Part shown: piece by piece, positions 16,560 through 24,794 of the stretch
How positions within the stretch are numbered: position 1 is the stretch's first letter
How the letters are laid out: the number at the start of each line of letters is the position of its first letter
Made by a program: the position numbers and the translations under genes
Assembly (NCBI RefSeq): GCF_900156335.1
Contig: NZ_FTMZ01000008.1
Span: forward strand, 1 to 64,000
DNA length: 64,000 bases
Direction of reading: 5' to 3'
Source: Sphaerotilus natans
GTDB taxonomy: Bacteria > Pseudomonadota > Gammaproteobacteria > Burkholderiales > Burkholderiaceae_C
Notes under the pieces: generated by a model
What the model saw: only the letters and a program-made list of their open reading frames with translations
Databases searched by the model: none
Told to the model about the DNA's origin: nothing

Positions 16560-17552
16560 ATGACGTCCTTGACTCGTCACCATGTCCTGCGTCTGCTGGC
16601 CGGTGCAGCCGCAGCCTCTCTGCTGCCGCCGCTGGCTCAGGCCCAGGCCAGCGACTATCCCAGCAAGCCCATCAGCTTGATCGTCTCGTTTGCCGCCGGA
16701 GGCAATGCCGACCTGCGTGGCCGGCAACTTGGTCCCCTGGTCGGTGCAGCCTTGGGCAAGACGCTCATCATCGAGAACAAGCCGGGGGCCAGTGGCAACA
16801 TCGGCCACGATTTTGTCGCCAAGGCTGCGGCGGACGGCTACACGCTGGGCCTGGGTGGGATGGGTCCGCTGTCGGTGAATGCCCACCTGTTCCCGAAGAT
16901 GACCTTCGACCCGTCCCGTGACTTCACGCCCATCATGCTGATCGAGCGAGCGCCTCTGGTGCTTGTGACGCGTGTGGACAAGCCGTTCAAGACCCTGAAG
17001 GACGTCGTGCAGGCGGCCAAGGCACGGCCAGGTGCGCTCACCGTCGCCAATGCAGGCACGGGCGGTGCCCACCATCTGAGCGGTGAAATGCTGCAGAGTG
17101 TGGCCGGCATCGATCTGCTGCCGGTGCCCTACAAGGGCGGTGGCCCGGCGGCGGGTGCCTTGCTGGCTGGTGAGGTGGACATGCTGTTCGAGCAGACCTA
17201 CGCCGCGCTGCCTTCGATCCAGGCGGGCAAGACACGCGCGCTGGCGGTCACCAGCGACAAGCGTCTGCCCAGCCTGCCCGATGTGCCCACCATGGCTGAA
17301 CTGGGCTACCCCGATGTCACGATCTACAACTGGGTCGGACTGATCGGTCCGAGGGGCCTGCCCGCACCGATCGTGAAGAAGCTCAACGAGGTCTTCAATG
17401 CGGCGCTGGCCAACCCGGAGCTGCGCGAAAAGATCACCGGGCCCGGCAATCTGATCGGCGGAGGCACGCCGGAGCAGTTCGCGGCGCTGATCGCCAGCGA
17501 CAGCAAGCGCTGGGCCGCGCTCATCAAGGCCAAGGGCATCAAGATGGAGTGA
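16560..17552 (+). CDS. Bug-family (TctC-like) periplasmic solute-binding protein
   Basis: 330 residues from the ATG at 16560, with GAAGGAGA about 10 bases upstream. A signal peptide (VLRLLAGAAAASLLPPLAQAQA) is followed by the mature N-terminus YPSKPISLIVSFAAGGNADL. The motifs IIENKPGASGNIGHDFVA, VPYKGGGPAAGALLAGEVDM and LAVTSDKRLPSLPDVPT match the family over its whole length. It is the third Bug protein in the window and again lacks membrane partners. It follows the metallo-hydrolase gene by 25 bases and likely shares its promoter and the 15566 operator. Confidence 0.92.
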   Translation: MTSLTRHHVLRLLAGAAAASLLPPLAQAQASDYPSKPISLIVSFAAGGNADLRGRQLGPLVGAALGKTLIIENKPGASGNIGHDFVAKAAADGYTLGLGGMGPLSVNAHLFPKMTFDPSRDFTPIMLIERAPLVLVTRVDKPFKTLKDVVQAAKARPGALTVANAGTGGAHHLSGEMLQSVAGIDLLPVPYKGGGPAAGALLAGEVDMLFEQTYAALPSIQAGKTRALAVTSDKRLPSLPDVPTMAELGYPDVTIYNWVGLIGPRGLPAPIVKKLNEVFNAALANPELREKITGPGNLIGGGTPEQFAALIASDSKRWAALIKAKGIKME

Positions 17553-17573
17553 GCGCGGCGGCGGCGCGCCCGC

Positions 17574-19331
17574 TCAGCTGCGGCACTCGAAGCTGCTGGC
17601 GTCGTCCAGGCTGCCGGTGCCCTTGTAGCGCGCGACCTTCGGCCAGGCGCACAGCGGGCGGCTGCGGTCGACCGCCCAGGTCGAGGGCACGTCGGCATTG
17701 ACGCCGCCGGCGTTGCCGGTGCCGCGCGCCTTGGCGATCAGGCTGTCGGGCGCCTGGCCCTGCTCGACCCACTTCACCAGCGCCGAGACCGCGTCGAACT
17801 GGTCGGTGGCCGGGCCGCCCGAGCAGTGGCCCATGCCGGGCACGCGGAATAGCCGCGCGAAGTTGCTGGCGTCGCCGCTGTTGGCCGCGGCCAGCGCCTT
17901 GTACCAGGTGGTGGTGTCCTCGACCGAGAAGATCGGGTCGCTCACGCCGTGGTAGACCATCATCTTGGCGCCGCGGTTCTTCAGCTTCGACAGGTCGGTG
18001 GGCGAGGGCGGGGTCATGAAGGCCATCGACGATTCGGTGTAGGTCGCGTTCGTCGCCTCGATCTGCTGCAGCAGCGTGTCGATGTTCGAGTTCAGCGCGA
18101 AGGCCACGCCATCGAAGCCGACCGGATTGTCCGGCGGTGTCTTGAAGGTGAAGGCGATCGCCACCGCATCGCGCTGCGACGGCGCGGTGAAGGCCCAGGA
18201 CGGAATGCCCGAGCCGGCATAGCCCGGATCGAAGGGGAAGCGTGCGTAGAAGGCCTTGCCGCTGCTGTCGACGGCGCCGCTGAAGATGGGCGCGATGGCG
18301 GTCTTCTGCGCCGCGGTCAGGCAGGTGCCGTCGCGGGTGTCGCCGCTGCAGGTCGGCACGTCGCGATCCCACTGGAAGGCGGCCTGGCAGGCGTCGGTGT
18401 CCTGCACCAGACCGTCGGTGGCGCCGTCGAGCGCGTCGCACTTGGCCAGCACCGCGTCGGCCACCACCTTGCGCTCGGCCGTGGTGATCGCGGTCGACAG
18501 GTCGGTCGTCGGGCTGGTGGCGACCATCGCGTAGCGCTGGCCCTTGTAGATGTTGGCGGTCGCCGCCTTGGGCAGATTGAAGCCGGGCGCGCCGACCAGG
18601 TAGCCGTCGTAGCTCTCGGGCATGCGCGCGGCGGCCACCATCGCGTGGCGTCCGCCGTTGGAGCAGCCGCCGAAGTAGGCGCGGTCGGCGTTGCGGCCGT
18701 AGGCGGTCTGGATGATCGCGTGCGCGATCGGGGTGAGCTTGGCGGCGGCCTGGTAGCCGTAGTTCAGCCGCGCCTGCGGATCGATGCCGAAGGCCGGGTT
18801 CTGCGCCGCGGTGTGGCCGGCGTCCGAACTGAGCACCGCGAAGCCCTGAGCCAGCGCGTGCGTCAGCGGTCCGCCGCCCGAGGCGCCGGTGGCGGTCAGC
18901 ACGCTGCCGTCCAGCCCGCCGTTGCCCTGGTGGAAGAAGCGGCCGTTCCAGGCCTTGGGCAGGCGCATCTCGAAGCGGATCGCGTAGGTCTGGCCGTCGA
19001 CCGCGCTGGTGCGTGACTCGGTCAGCGCCGTCACCTGGCAGTGCTCGGCGATGTCCTGCCCGCCGATCTTCAGGCCGCCGGCTGCGATCGTCGTGACTGC
19101 AGTGACCGAAATATTGCTCAGTGAATTAAGCTTTGTCGCCAGGCTGGCGCAGTCGCCCGACAGCGTGCCGGCCTGCGCTGCAGACAGCTGGGGTAGGGCC
19201 GTCGGCGGGGTGCTGGTGTCGTCCTCATCGCTGCCGCAGCCGGTCAGCGCCAGAATGGCCAGCATGACCGGCAGCAGCGCACGCGGGCGGGCGGCGGTCG
19301 GCTTTGTGCGGGAAGTCAAAGGGGTGTTCAT
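17574..19331 (-). CDS. Tannase/feruloyl esterase-family lipoprotein
   Basis: About 585 residues from the ATG at 19331 (GAGGAGA upstream). A lipobox ([10 protein letters not shown]) predicts a lipid-anchored, exported protein. The nucleophile motif GGCSNGGRHAM, an Asp in YHGVSDPIFS and the late GHCSGG form the Cys-Ser / Asp / His-Cys catalytic arrangement typical of tannases and feruloyl esterases. DALDGATDGLVQD resembles the calcium-binding lid loop of the family. It hydrolyses ester bonds of plant phenolics (gallate, ferulate) or aromatic diesters outside the cytoplasm. It is divergent from a MarR regulator, which often responds to phenolic acids. Confidence 0.9.
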   Translation of the reverse strand: MNTPLTSRTKPTAARPRALLPVMLAILALTGCGSDEDDTSTPPTALPQLSAAQAGTLSGDCASLATKLNSLSNISVTAVTTIAAGGLKIGGQDIAEHCQVTALTESRTSAVDGQTYAIRFEMRLPKAWNGRFFHQGNGGLDGSVLTATGASGGGPLTHALAQGFAVLSSDAGHTAAQNPAFGIDPQARLNYGYQAAAKLTPIAHAIIQTAYGRNADRAYFGGCSNGGRHAMVAAARMPESYDGYLVGAPGFNLPKAATANIYKGQRYAMVATSPTTDLSTAITTAERKVVADAVLAKCDALDGATDGLVQDTDACQAAFQWDRDVPTCSGDTRDGTCLTAAQKTAIAPIFSGAVDSSGKAFYARFPFDPGYAGSGIPSWAFTAPSQRDAVAIAFTFKTPPDNPVGFDGVAFALNSNIDTLLQQIEATNATYTESSMAFMTPPSPTDLSKLKNRGAKMMVYHGVSDPIFSVEDTTTWYKALAAANSGDASNFARLFRVPGMGHCSGGPATDQFDAVSALVKWVEQGQAPDSLIAKARGTGNAGGVNADVPSTWAVDRSRPLCAWPKVARYKGTGSLDDASSFECRS

Positions 19332-19388
19332 CGGTGTCTCCTCATGTCGTCGGGCTTGAGCGTGGAAGGCGTTCCATCCGCGCATTTG

Positions 19389-19403
19389 CTTAATTTACTT
19401 AAG
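19389..19403. promoter_or_regulatory. Candidate MarR operator
   Basis: CTTAA-TTTAC-TTAAG is a perfect 5-base-arm inverted repeat in an AT-rich island between the tannase-like gene (start 19331) and the divergent MarR gene (start 19477). Size and position fit MarR-type operators, but arms this short can occur by chance. Confidence 0.4.
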
Positions 19404-19476
19404 TTCATGCGGGTGAAAGATTCGGGTAAGCCCGCAAGCGGGAACCGGGGTGAGGCCATGCGACGACAATTCCGGC

Positions 19477-19977
19477 ATGAGCACCGATGCGCCCGATGTT
19501 TCCGATCTGCTGTCCGATCTCACCGATGACGCCACCCCGGCGGGGCGCTTGCACGAGGGCACGCTGTTCACGCTGCTGGGCTACCAGCTGGCGCAGGCGG
19601 CGGTGACGACGACCGCGGTGTTCGAGTCGCGCGTGGGCGAGCCGCACGGGCTGAGGCCGGTCGAATACACCATCCTGATGCTGGTGGGCGGCAACACGCA
19701 GGTCTCGCCGACGCGGCTGGCGCGGGCGCTGGCGGTCACGCTGCCCAACATCAAGATGTGGCTGGACCGCATGGAGGCGCGCGGCCTGGTGCGGCGCGAG
19801 CGCAGCGAGCGCGACCGCCGCATCCAGCATGTCACGCTGACCGAGACGGGCGCGGCGCTGGCCGCGCAGGCCACCGCGCTGCTGCACGAGGGCGAGCGCG
19901 AGGTGCTGGAGGGGTTCAGTCCGGGCGAGCGGCTGCTGCTGGTGGAGCTGCTGCACCGCATCGCGCGGGCGCGCTGA
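19477..19977 (+). CDS. MarR-family transcriptional regulator
   Basis: 166 residues from the ATG at 19477 (a GTG at 19450 is possible). The central winged helix is clear: LRPVEYTILMLVGGNTQVSP, then TRLARALAVTLPNIKMWLDR and the wing MEARGLVRRERSERDRRIQHV, followed by the C-terminal dimerisation helix (LLLVELLHRIARAR). It diverges from the tannase/feruloyl-esterase gene and most likely represses it until a phenolic ligand is present; the ligand is inferred. Confidence 0.9.
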   Translation: MSTDAPDVSDLLSDLTDDATPAGRLHEGTLFTLLGYQLAQAAVTTTAVFESRVGEPHGLRPVEYTILMLVGGNTQVSPTRLARALAVTLPNIKMWLDRMEARGLVRRERSERDRRIQHVTLTETGAALAAQATALLHEGEREVLEGFSPGERLLLVELLHRIARAR

Positions 19978-20035
19978 CGCGGGCGTGCCGGACACCCGCG
20001 CCTGACGGTCGGTGTCGGCCGATGAGCGGGAAAGA

Positions 20036-20073
20036 CCGCCCCAGGTCCCGCAGACAGATGGAACCCGGGGCGG
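20036..20073. terminator. Imperfect 38-bp hairpin, possible terminator
   Basis: Outer arms CCGCCCC (20036-20042) and GGGGCGG (20067-20073), inner arms GGTCCC and GGAACC with one mismatch, and a 10-base loop. It lies between the convergent 3' ends of the MarR gene and the sugar-binding-protein operon. There is only a short T run (TCTTT on the minus strand), so a Rho-independent terminator is likely but not certain. Confidence 0.45.
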
Positions 20074-20101
20074 CAAAAACGAGGCAGGTGGCGCGGGCGG
20101 C

Positions 20102-21061
20102 TCAGTTCTTGCCGACGTAGCGCGCCATGTTCTCCGGCGTCACCAGCTCGAAGGGCACGTTGACGAACTTCTCGACCGGCTGCTTGCGGATCAGCTTCAG
20201 CGCCGCCTCGACCGAGCCCGCGCCCTGGGCGGCGGCGTTCTGGAAGACCGAGACCTTCAGCTCGCCGCTCTTCATCGAGGCCAGCGCGTCGGGCGTGGCG
20301 TCGATGCCGGCCACCACCATGCCTGGCGTCCACTTGCGCGCGCCCTTGAGCGCATTGATCGCGCCCAGCGCCATCTCGTCGTTGTTGGCGACGATCGCGT
20401 CGAACTTCAGGCCCGAGGTCAGCCAGTTGGTGGTGATGTCCTGGGCCTGGGTGCGGCTCCACTTGCCCTCGCGCTTGTCGGCCAGCTTCAGGCCGGCGCA
20501 GTCCTTGTCGCTGGCGATGACGGCCTCGACCGCCTGGGTGCGGGTGCGGGCGGCCTCGTGCACCAGATCGCCCATCAGCACCAGCACGTTGCCGCGGCCC
20601 TTGAGCTGGCGGCAGACCTCGCGGGCCTGCAGCGTGCCGCCGACCTTCTCGTCGGAGGCCACGACGGTGACGCCGGCGGGCAGCCGCTCGAAGTCCGAGG
20701 GCTTGAGGTTGACGTAGACCAGCGGGATCTTCGCCTCGGTCGCCATCTTGGTGATCTTCGGCGTCACGTCGGTGTCGACCGGCTGGATGATGATCGCGTC
20801 CACCTTCTGCGCGATCATGTTCTGCACCTGGCTGAGCTGGGTGCCGACGTCGGACTTGCCGTCCTCGAACTGGAAGACCACGCCCTGCTTCTTGCCGGCC
20901 TCGGCGATGCCGTTGCGCAGCAGGGTGCGGAAGGTGTCGTTGAAGTCGGTCATCGTCACGCCGATCTTCTGCGCGTGCGCGGCCGGGGCGCCCAGCAGGG
21001 CGAGCAGCAGCGTGGCGGCGGCCAGGGCGGTCGGGCGGGGGGTGAGGTTCTTGCGGTTCAT
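20102..21061 (-). CDS. Periplasmic sugar-binding protein (RbsB/MocB-like)
   Basis: 319 residues from the ATG at 21061. A signal peptide (ALAAATLLLALLGAPAAHA) precedes a type I periplasmic-binding fold: KIGVTMTDFNDTFRTLLRNG, QNMIAQKVDAIIIQPVDTD, IPLVYVNLKP, DAIVANNDEMALGAINALKG and VVAGIDATPDAL are the usual hinge and ligand-pocket segments. Such proteins deliver ribose, inositol or similar ligands to an ABC importer, but no ATPase or permease gene is nearby. It is the last gene of a minus-strand set with an isomerase and an oxygenase system, which matches rhizopine/inositol-derivative genes of rhizobia (mocB). The ligand is inferred. Confidence 0.88.
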   Translation of the reverse strand: MNRKNLTPRPTALAAATLLLALLGAPAAHAQKIGVTMTDFNDTFRTLLRNGIAEAGKKQGVVFQFEDGKSDVGTQLSQVQNMIAQKVDAIIIQPVDTDVTPKITKMATEAKIPLVYVNLKPSDFERLPAGVTVVASDEKVGGTLQAREVCRQLKGRGNVLVLMGDLVHEAARTRTQAVEAVIASDKDCAGLKLADKREGKWSRTQAQDITTNWLTSGLKFDAIVANNDEMALGAINALKGARKWTPGMVVAGIDATPDALASMKSGELKVSVFQNAAAQGAGSVEAALKLIRKQPVEKFVNVPFELVTPENMARYVGKN

Positions 21062-21116
21062 GCTTGTCTCCGGGTGGATTTGGAATGGGAACGGGCAAAG
21101 AGCGGTCAAAGAACGG

Positions 21117-21980
21117 TCAAAGAGCGCCGGCGGCATGCCGCTGCACGGCACGCCTCCAGCAGTCCAGCACCTGCTCGCGCAGGTGGCGGGCATCGGTCCA
21201 GCGGTCGGAGCGGTCCTGGCCGTCCGCGCCGGTGATGGCGTAGGGCGCGGGGCCCAGCTCGCAGGTGAAGGTGAGGCTCTCGCCCGGCGCGGCGCGGCCG
21301 AGCCAGTCGACGAAGCCGTCCTCCCACCAGCGCAGGAACAGGGCCGTCCAGGGCGCGTGCGCCTCGGCCCAGCCGATCTCCAGCTGGATCTGGCCCGAGC
21401 TGGCCACGCGCCCATGGAAGGCGCCGCTGCGCGACAGGATGCGCCGGATCATGGCCTCGTGCTCGGGCGTGACCGGCAGCGTGATCTCCTGGCCGCAGAC
21501 GTAGTGCGAGAGATCGGCCAGCAGCGTCACCTCGGGCACGCGGTCGAGCAGCTCGCGCGTCACCCACAGGTCGTTGGTCAGCGTGTGGCGGTGGGTCTCG
21601 ATGCGCAGCGGCACGCCGTGCGCGTCGGCCAGGGCCTGCCAGCCGCGCAGGATCGGCGCCGCCTCAGCCGCGTCGTAGGGGCGCACCAGCCCCTGCACCA
21701 CGACATGGTGGATGCGGTGGCGCGCGGCCAGCTCCAGCGCCGGGCGCAGGTCCTCGACGCGGGTCGGGAAGGCGCAGCCCTCGATCACCAGGCCCAGGTC
21801 CTGCGCCTCGTCGATCCAGGACGACACCGCTCTAGCGTCGTGGAAATGCGCCGAGACGCCGTCGAAGCCGGCCGCGTGGCTGCGGCGCAGGCGCTCGGGC
21901 ACCGTCAGCTCGCGCGGGGCGCCGCGCAGCCGCTCGAAGCCCCAGAGCGATTGCAGCACCTGCAGGCGGGGCGCACTCAT
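21117..21980 (-). CDS. Sugar phosphate isomerase/epimerase-like TIM barrel
   Basis: 287 residues from the ATG at 21980, overlapping the ferredoxin-reductase stop by 4 bases. Segments SHAAGFDGVSAHFHDARAVS, VVVQGLVRPYDA, PLRIETHRHTLTNDLW and LLADLSHYVCGQE place the metal-binding Glu/Asp/His residues of the xylose-isomerase-like (AP endonuclease family 2) barrel. The family includes inosose dehydratase/isomerases (IolE, IolI) and MocC of rhizopine catabolism, which fits the oxygenase genes beside it. Cytoplasmic. Exact reaction unknown. Confidence 0.8.
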   Translation of the reverse strand: MSAPRLQVLQSLWGFERLRGAPRELTVPERLRRSHAAGFDGVSAHFHDARAVSSWIDEAQDLGLVIEGCAFPTRVEDLRPALELAARHRIHHVVVQGLVRPYDAAEAAPILRGWQALADAHGVPLRIETHRHTLTNDLWVTRELLDRVPEVTLLADLSHYVCGQEITLPVTPEHEAMIRRILSRSGAFHGRVASSGQIQLEIGWAEAHAPWTALFLRWWEDGFVDWLGRAAPGESLTFTCELGPAPYAITGADGQDRSDRWTDARHLREQVLDCWRRAVQRHAAGAL

Positions 21981-23200
21981 GCCAGGCTCCTCAGGGCGAC
22001 GGCCGGATCGGTCAGCGCCTCGGGCGCCGGTCGGGCCTGCTGGCGGATCAGCCGCTCGGCCAGGCGGACCTCGCGCGCCAGCGTCGTGCCGGGGCCGAGC
22101 GCGGCGGCGCACTGCAGCCGGCCGCTGTCGTCGAGCTGGAAGGCCAGCTGCTGGTCGGGGGCGGGCGTGCGCAGCCAGACCGGGCGGCCCGCGTCCGGCC
22201 AGCCCGCCACCTGCAGGCCCAGCTCATGCTGGTCGGACCAGAACCAGGGCACCGCGTCGAAGACCGGCGGCACCTCGCCGCGCTCGGCCGCCAGCATCGT
22301 GCGAGCGGCGTGCCGGCCCTGGTCGATGGCATTGCGCCAGTTCTCCTGGCGCTGCGCGGGTCGGCCCGGCCACCAGGGCGAGGGCGCGCTGGCGCCGTCG
22401 CCGGCGGCCCACACCGCCGGGTCCGCGGTGCGCAGATGGGCATCGACCTGAAGGGCGCCGGCCGCATCCACCGCCAGCCCGGCCGCGCGGGCCAGCTCGC
22501 TGCGCGGCTCGGCGCCGACGGCCGCCACGACCAGATCGGCCGGCAGCGTCTCGCCGTCGTCCAGCACCACCCGGCCGAGCTCCAGCCGCGCGAGGCGGCA
22601 GCCGGTGCGCAGATGGGTGCCGGCGGCGCGGTGGCGCGCGGCCAGCCGCTCGGCCAGCGGCGCCGGCACCGCGCGGGCCAGCACCCGCTCGCCGGCCTCC
22701 AGCACCGTCACCGGCAGGCCGCGCTGCTGCAGCACGGCCGCCAGCTCCAGCCCGATCAGGCCGGCGCCGACCAGCACCGCGTGACGGGCGCGGGCGGCGC
22801 GCTCGAACAGCGCGAGTGCATCCCGGTGGGTGCGCAGGCCCAGCGCCTGCTCGGCGCCCGGCAGATTCAGTGCGCGCGGCCGCGCGCCGGTGGCCAGCAG
22901 CAGCCGGGCGTAGGCCAGCTCGTGGCCGTCGTCCAGGCGCAGCACCTGGCGCGCACGATCGATCGCCGCCACCGGCGTGGCCGGCCGGAAGTCGATGCGC
23001 GCGGCGTCCAGGCGGGCGGCGTCGGTGACCTCGCGGCGCTGCACCCGGCCGCCCTCGGGCTTGGACAGCGGCGGTCGCTCATAGGGCAGGCCGGGCTCGT
23101 CGCCGATCAGCACGATCTCGCCGTCCCAGCCGCCCTCGCGCAGGGCGAAGGCGGCGGTGCAGCCGCACTCGCCGGCGCCGATGATGACCATCGCGGCCAT
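21977..23200 (-). CDS. mocF: FAD/NAD(P)-dependent ferredoxin reductase (MocF-like)
   Basis: 407 residues. Two Rossmann motifs are present: FAD-binding VIIGAGECGCTAAFALREGG at the N-terminus and NAD(P)-binding AVLVGAGLIGLELAAVLQQR near residue ~145, with the PYERPPLSKP motif and the V-W-A-A-G-D-G FAD motif expected of oxygenase-coupled ferredoxin reductases. It passes electrons from NAD(P)H to the Rieske ferredoxin encoded 4 bases upstream. In rhizobia MocDEF form such an oxygenase for 3-O-methyl-scyllo-inosamine demethylation. The symbol is given for gene order and family, not proven substrate. An internal ATG at 23191 is an alternative start. Confidence 0.82.
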   Translation of the reverse strand: MAAMVIIGAGECGCTAAFALREGGWDGEIVLIGDEPGLPYERPPLSKPEGGRVQRREVTDAARLDAARIDFRPATPVAAIDRARQVLRLDDGHELAYARLLLATGARPRALNLPGAEQALGLRTHRDALALFERAARARHAVLVGAGLIGLELAAVLQQRGLPVTVLEAGERVLARAVPAPLAERLAARHRAAGTHLRTGCRLARLELGRVVLDDGETLPADLVVAAVGAEPRSELARAAGLAVDAAGALQVDAHLRTADPAVWAAGDGASAPSPWWPGRPAQRQENWRNAIDQGRHAARTMLAAERGEVPPVFDAVPWFWSDQHELGLQVAGWPDAGRPVWLRTPAPDQQLAFQLDDSGRLQCAAALGPGTTLAREVRLAERLIRQQARPAPEALTDPAVALRSLA

Positions 23201-23204
23201 GGCC

Positions 23205-23516
23205 TCAGACCTCGATCTGCACCCGGCCGCCCGCCAGGCGCACCGGATGCACGCCCAGGTTGCGGCAGGCCGGCGAGCGCAGCGCCTCGCCGGTGCGGAT
23301 GTCGAACTCGCCGTTGTGCTTGGGGCACTCGATGGTGTGGCCCATCACCAGGCCGTCGGCCAGGTGCACCGCCTCGTGGGTGCACAGGCCGTCGGTGCAG
23401 TGGTAGGTGTCGGCGTCGCTGCGGTAGAGGGCGAAGGTGCGGCCCGCGTGGTCGAAGCGGACCACGCCCTCGGGCTCGATGTCCTGCGCGGCGCAGGCGT
23501 CGATCCATTGCGTCAT
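23205..23516 (-). CDS. mocE: Rieske-type [2Fe-2S] ferredoxin (MocE-like)
   Basis: 103 residues, the usual length for a stand-alone Rieske ferredoxin. The cluster ligands are plain: CTHEAVHL (Cys, His) and, about 17 residues on, CPKHNGEFD (Cys, His). It relays electrons between the FAD reductase (next gene, 4-base gap) and the membrane oxygenase (previous gene). No signal peptide, so cytoplasmic. The family also serves aromatic dioxygenases, but no Rieske oxygenase large subunit is present here, so the sterol-desaturase-type protein is the likely acceptor. Confidence 0.88.
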   Translation of the reverse strand: MTQWIDACAAQDIEPEGVVRFDHAGRTFALYRSDADTYHCTDGLCTHEAVHLADGLVMGHTIECPKHNGEFDIRTGEALRSPACRNLGVHPVRLAGGRVQIEV

Positions 23517-23556
23517 GACGATGTCTCCTGAAGAACGTGTGAAGGTGGCGGGGGAA

Positions 23557-24573
23557 TCAGGACGCCGAGGACGAGGCGTTGACGCGCTCGCGCCGGCGGC
23601 GGAAGCGCTCCTGCATGCGCCGCTCGCCCTCGGGCGAGCCGTCGTGCCAGGAGCCGAACCAGTGGTCGAGCGGGAACACGCCGTTGTCGCAGTAGTTCAC
23701 GTCGAAATGCTTGTGGTGCAGGTAATGGGCGTAGGCCGAGCTGCGGGGGGCGTGCGTGTCGCCCAGCTCGATGCGGTCGAAGCCGATGTGGCCGACGATC
23801 GCGCCATAGCCGGCCAGGTGGAAGAACAGCACCGCGATGAAGCCGTGGGTCGGCAGCGCGAGCATCCACAGCGCCACGCCGAAGTAGGCCGCGGCTTCCA
23901 CCGGATGCATCGACAACGAGGACCACGGCGAGGGGTTGACCGAGTTGTGGTGGATCGCGTGCACCCAGCGGTACAGCGGGCCCCAGTGGATGGCGCGGTG
24001 GATCCCGTAGAAATGCACCTCGTGCACGATCGGTGCCAGCAGCGCCAGGCCGGCGAGGTAGAGCGGCGCCTCGGTCCAGCTCACCGTGGCCGCCTGGCCG
24101 CTGGCGCACAGCCACAGCAGCAGCGCCTCCAGCGCCGTGCCGATCGGCACCGAGATCAGGAAGCAGCGCAGCGCGTTGTCCAGATTCTGGCTGCGGAACC
24201 AGAACACGTCCGAGGGCTGCTCGGCCGGGAACTTGCCGTTGTACTTGAAGCGCCGCTCCTGGGCGCGGCGGCGGTACAGCCGCGCCTCGAAGGCGCCGAA
24301 CCACAGCGCGATGCCGGCGGTGTTGGCCAGCCACAGCGGCACGATCCAGCGCCACGACAGCTCGGCCATCTGCGCCGCGTCCGGCAGCACCAGGAACCAG
24401 ACCGCCAGCGCGGTGGCCAGCGCCACCAGGTTCCAGGGCCAGACATAGCCCACCAGCCAGCGCGCCACGGCGCCCGGCTGCGGCGGCCAGGACCAGATCG
24501 GCGCCAGGCCGAGCGGCTCGGTGGGGGCCCAGTCGCCTTTCTTGTTGCGGGTGCCGTGCTGCAGGTCATCCAT
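23557..24573 (-). CDS. mocD: Membrane di-iron hydroxylase, sterol-desaturase family (MocD-like)
   Basis: 338 residues with several hydrophobic membrane segments (e.g. LVALATALAVWFLVL and the stretch before H-E-V-H). The histidine clusters HEVHFYGIHRAIH, HAIHHNS and HYLHHKHFD give the HX3-4H / HX2-3HH di-iron site of fatty-acid hydroxylases and desaturases. It would use O2 and electrons from the adjacent ferredoxin/reductase to hydroxylate or demethylate a substrate at the inner membrane. First gene of the operon, divergent from the LacI gene. MocD of rhizopine catabolism is annotated in this family; a lipid substrate is the main alternative. Confidence 0.82.
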   Translation of the reverse strand: MDDLQHGTRNKKGDWAPTEPLGLAPIWSWPPQPGAVARWLVGYVWPWNLVALATALAVWFLVLPDAAQMAELSWRWIVPLWLANTAGIALWFGAFEARLYRRRAQERRFKYNGKFPAEQPSDVFWFRSQNLDNALRCFLISVPIGTALEALLLWLCASGQAATVSWTEAPLYLAGLALLAPIVHEVHFYGIHRAIHWGPLYRWVHAIHHNSVNPSPWSSLSMHPVEAAAYFGVALWMLALPTHGFIAVLFFHLAGYGAIVGHIGFDRIELGDTHAPRSSAYAHYLHHKHFDVNYCDNGVFPLDHWFGSWHDGSPEGERRMQERFRRRRERVNASSSAS

Positions 24574-24672
24574 GGGAGGGGTCTCGCTTGTCTCGGTGAG
24601 CTTGGGGTGTTCGGTCTGGACACCTTAGGCAGCCGCCCCGCAGGCCTACAACGGAGCCGCCCCGCGGATGAT

Positions 24673-24777
24673 GCATTTCGTCTCATATCATCTCATTCAA
24701 CGTATCATCCGCTGCGATGAGTTGAGACGATGCCGGCGGCGGCGAGGGCTGCGGGCCGGGCGGGATGAGACGAATGC
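24673..24777. promoter_or_regulatory. Multiple inverted repeats between oxygenase operon and lacI-type gene
   Basis: GCATTTCGTCTCAT (24673-24686) is mirrored almost perfectly by ATGAGACGAATGC (24765-24777). Inside, CGTCTCATATCATC (24680-24693) pairs in 12 of 14 positions with GATGAGTTGAGACG (24716-24729). The common element CGTCTCA in both orientations suggests several binding sites for the LacI-type regulator, and spacing across 100 bp would allow looping. Confidence 0.55.
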
Positions 24778-24794
24778 AACGAAAGGGAAGCACG

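Noticed and set aside
17552-17580. GAGCG...CGCTC stem between the Bug and tannase genes as a terminator
   Set aside because: Short arms, no T run, and GCG-repeat sequence makes such matches likely by chance.
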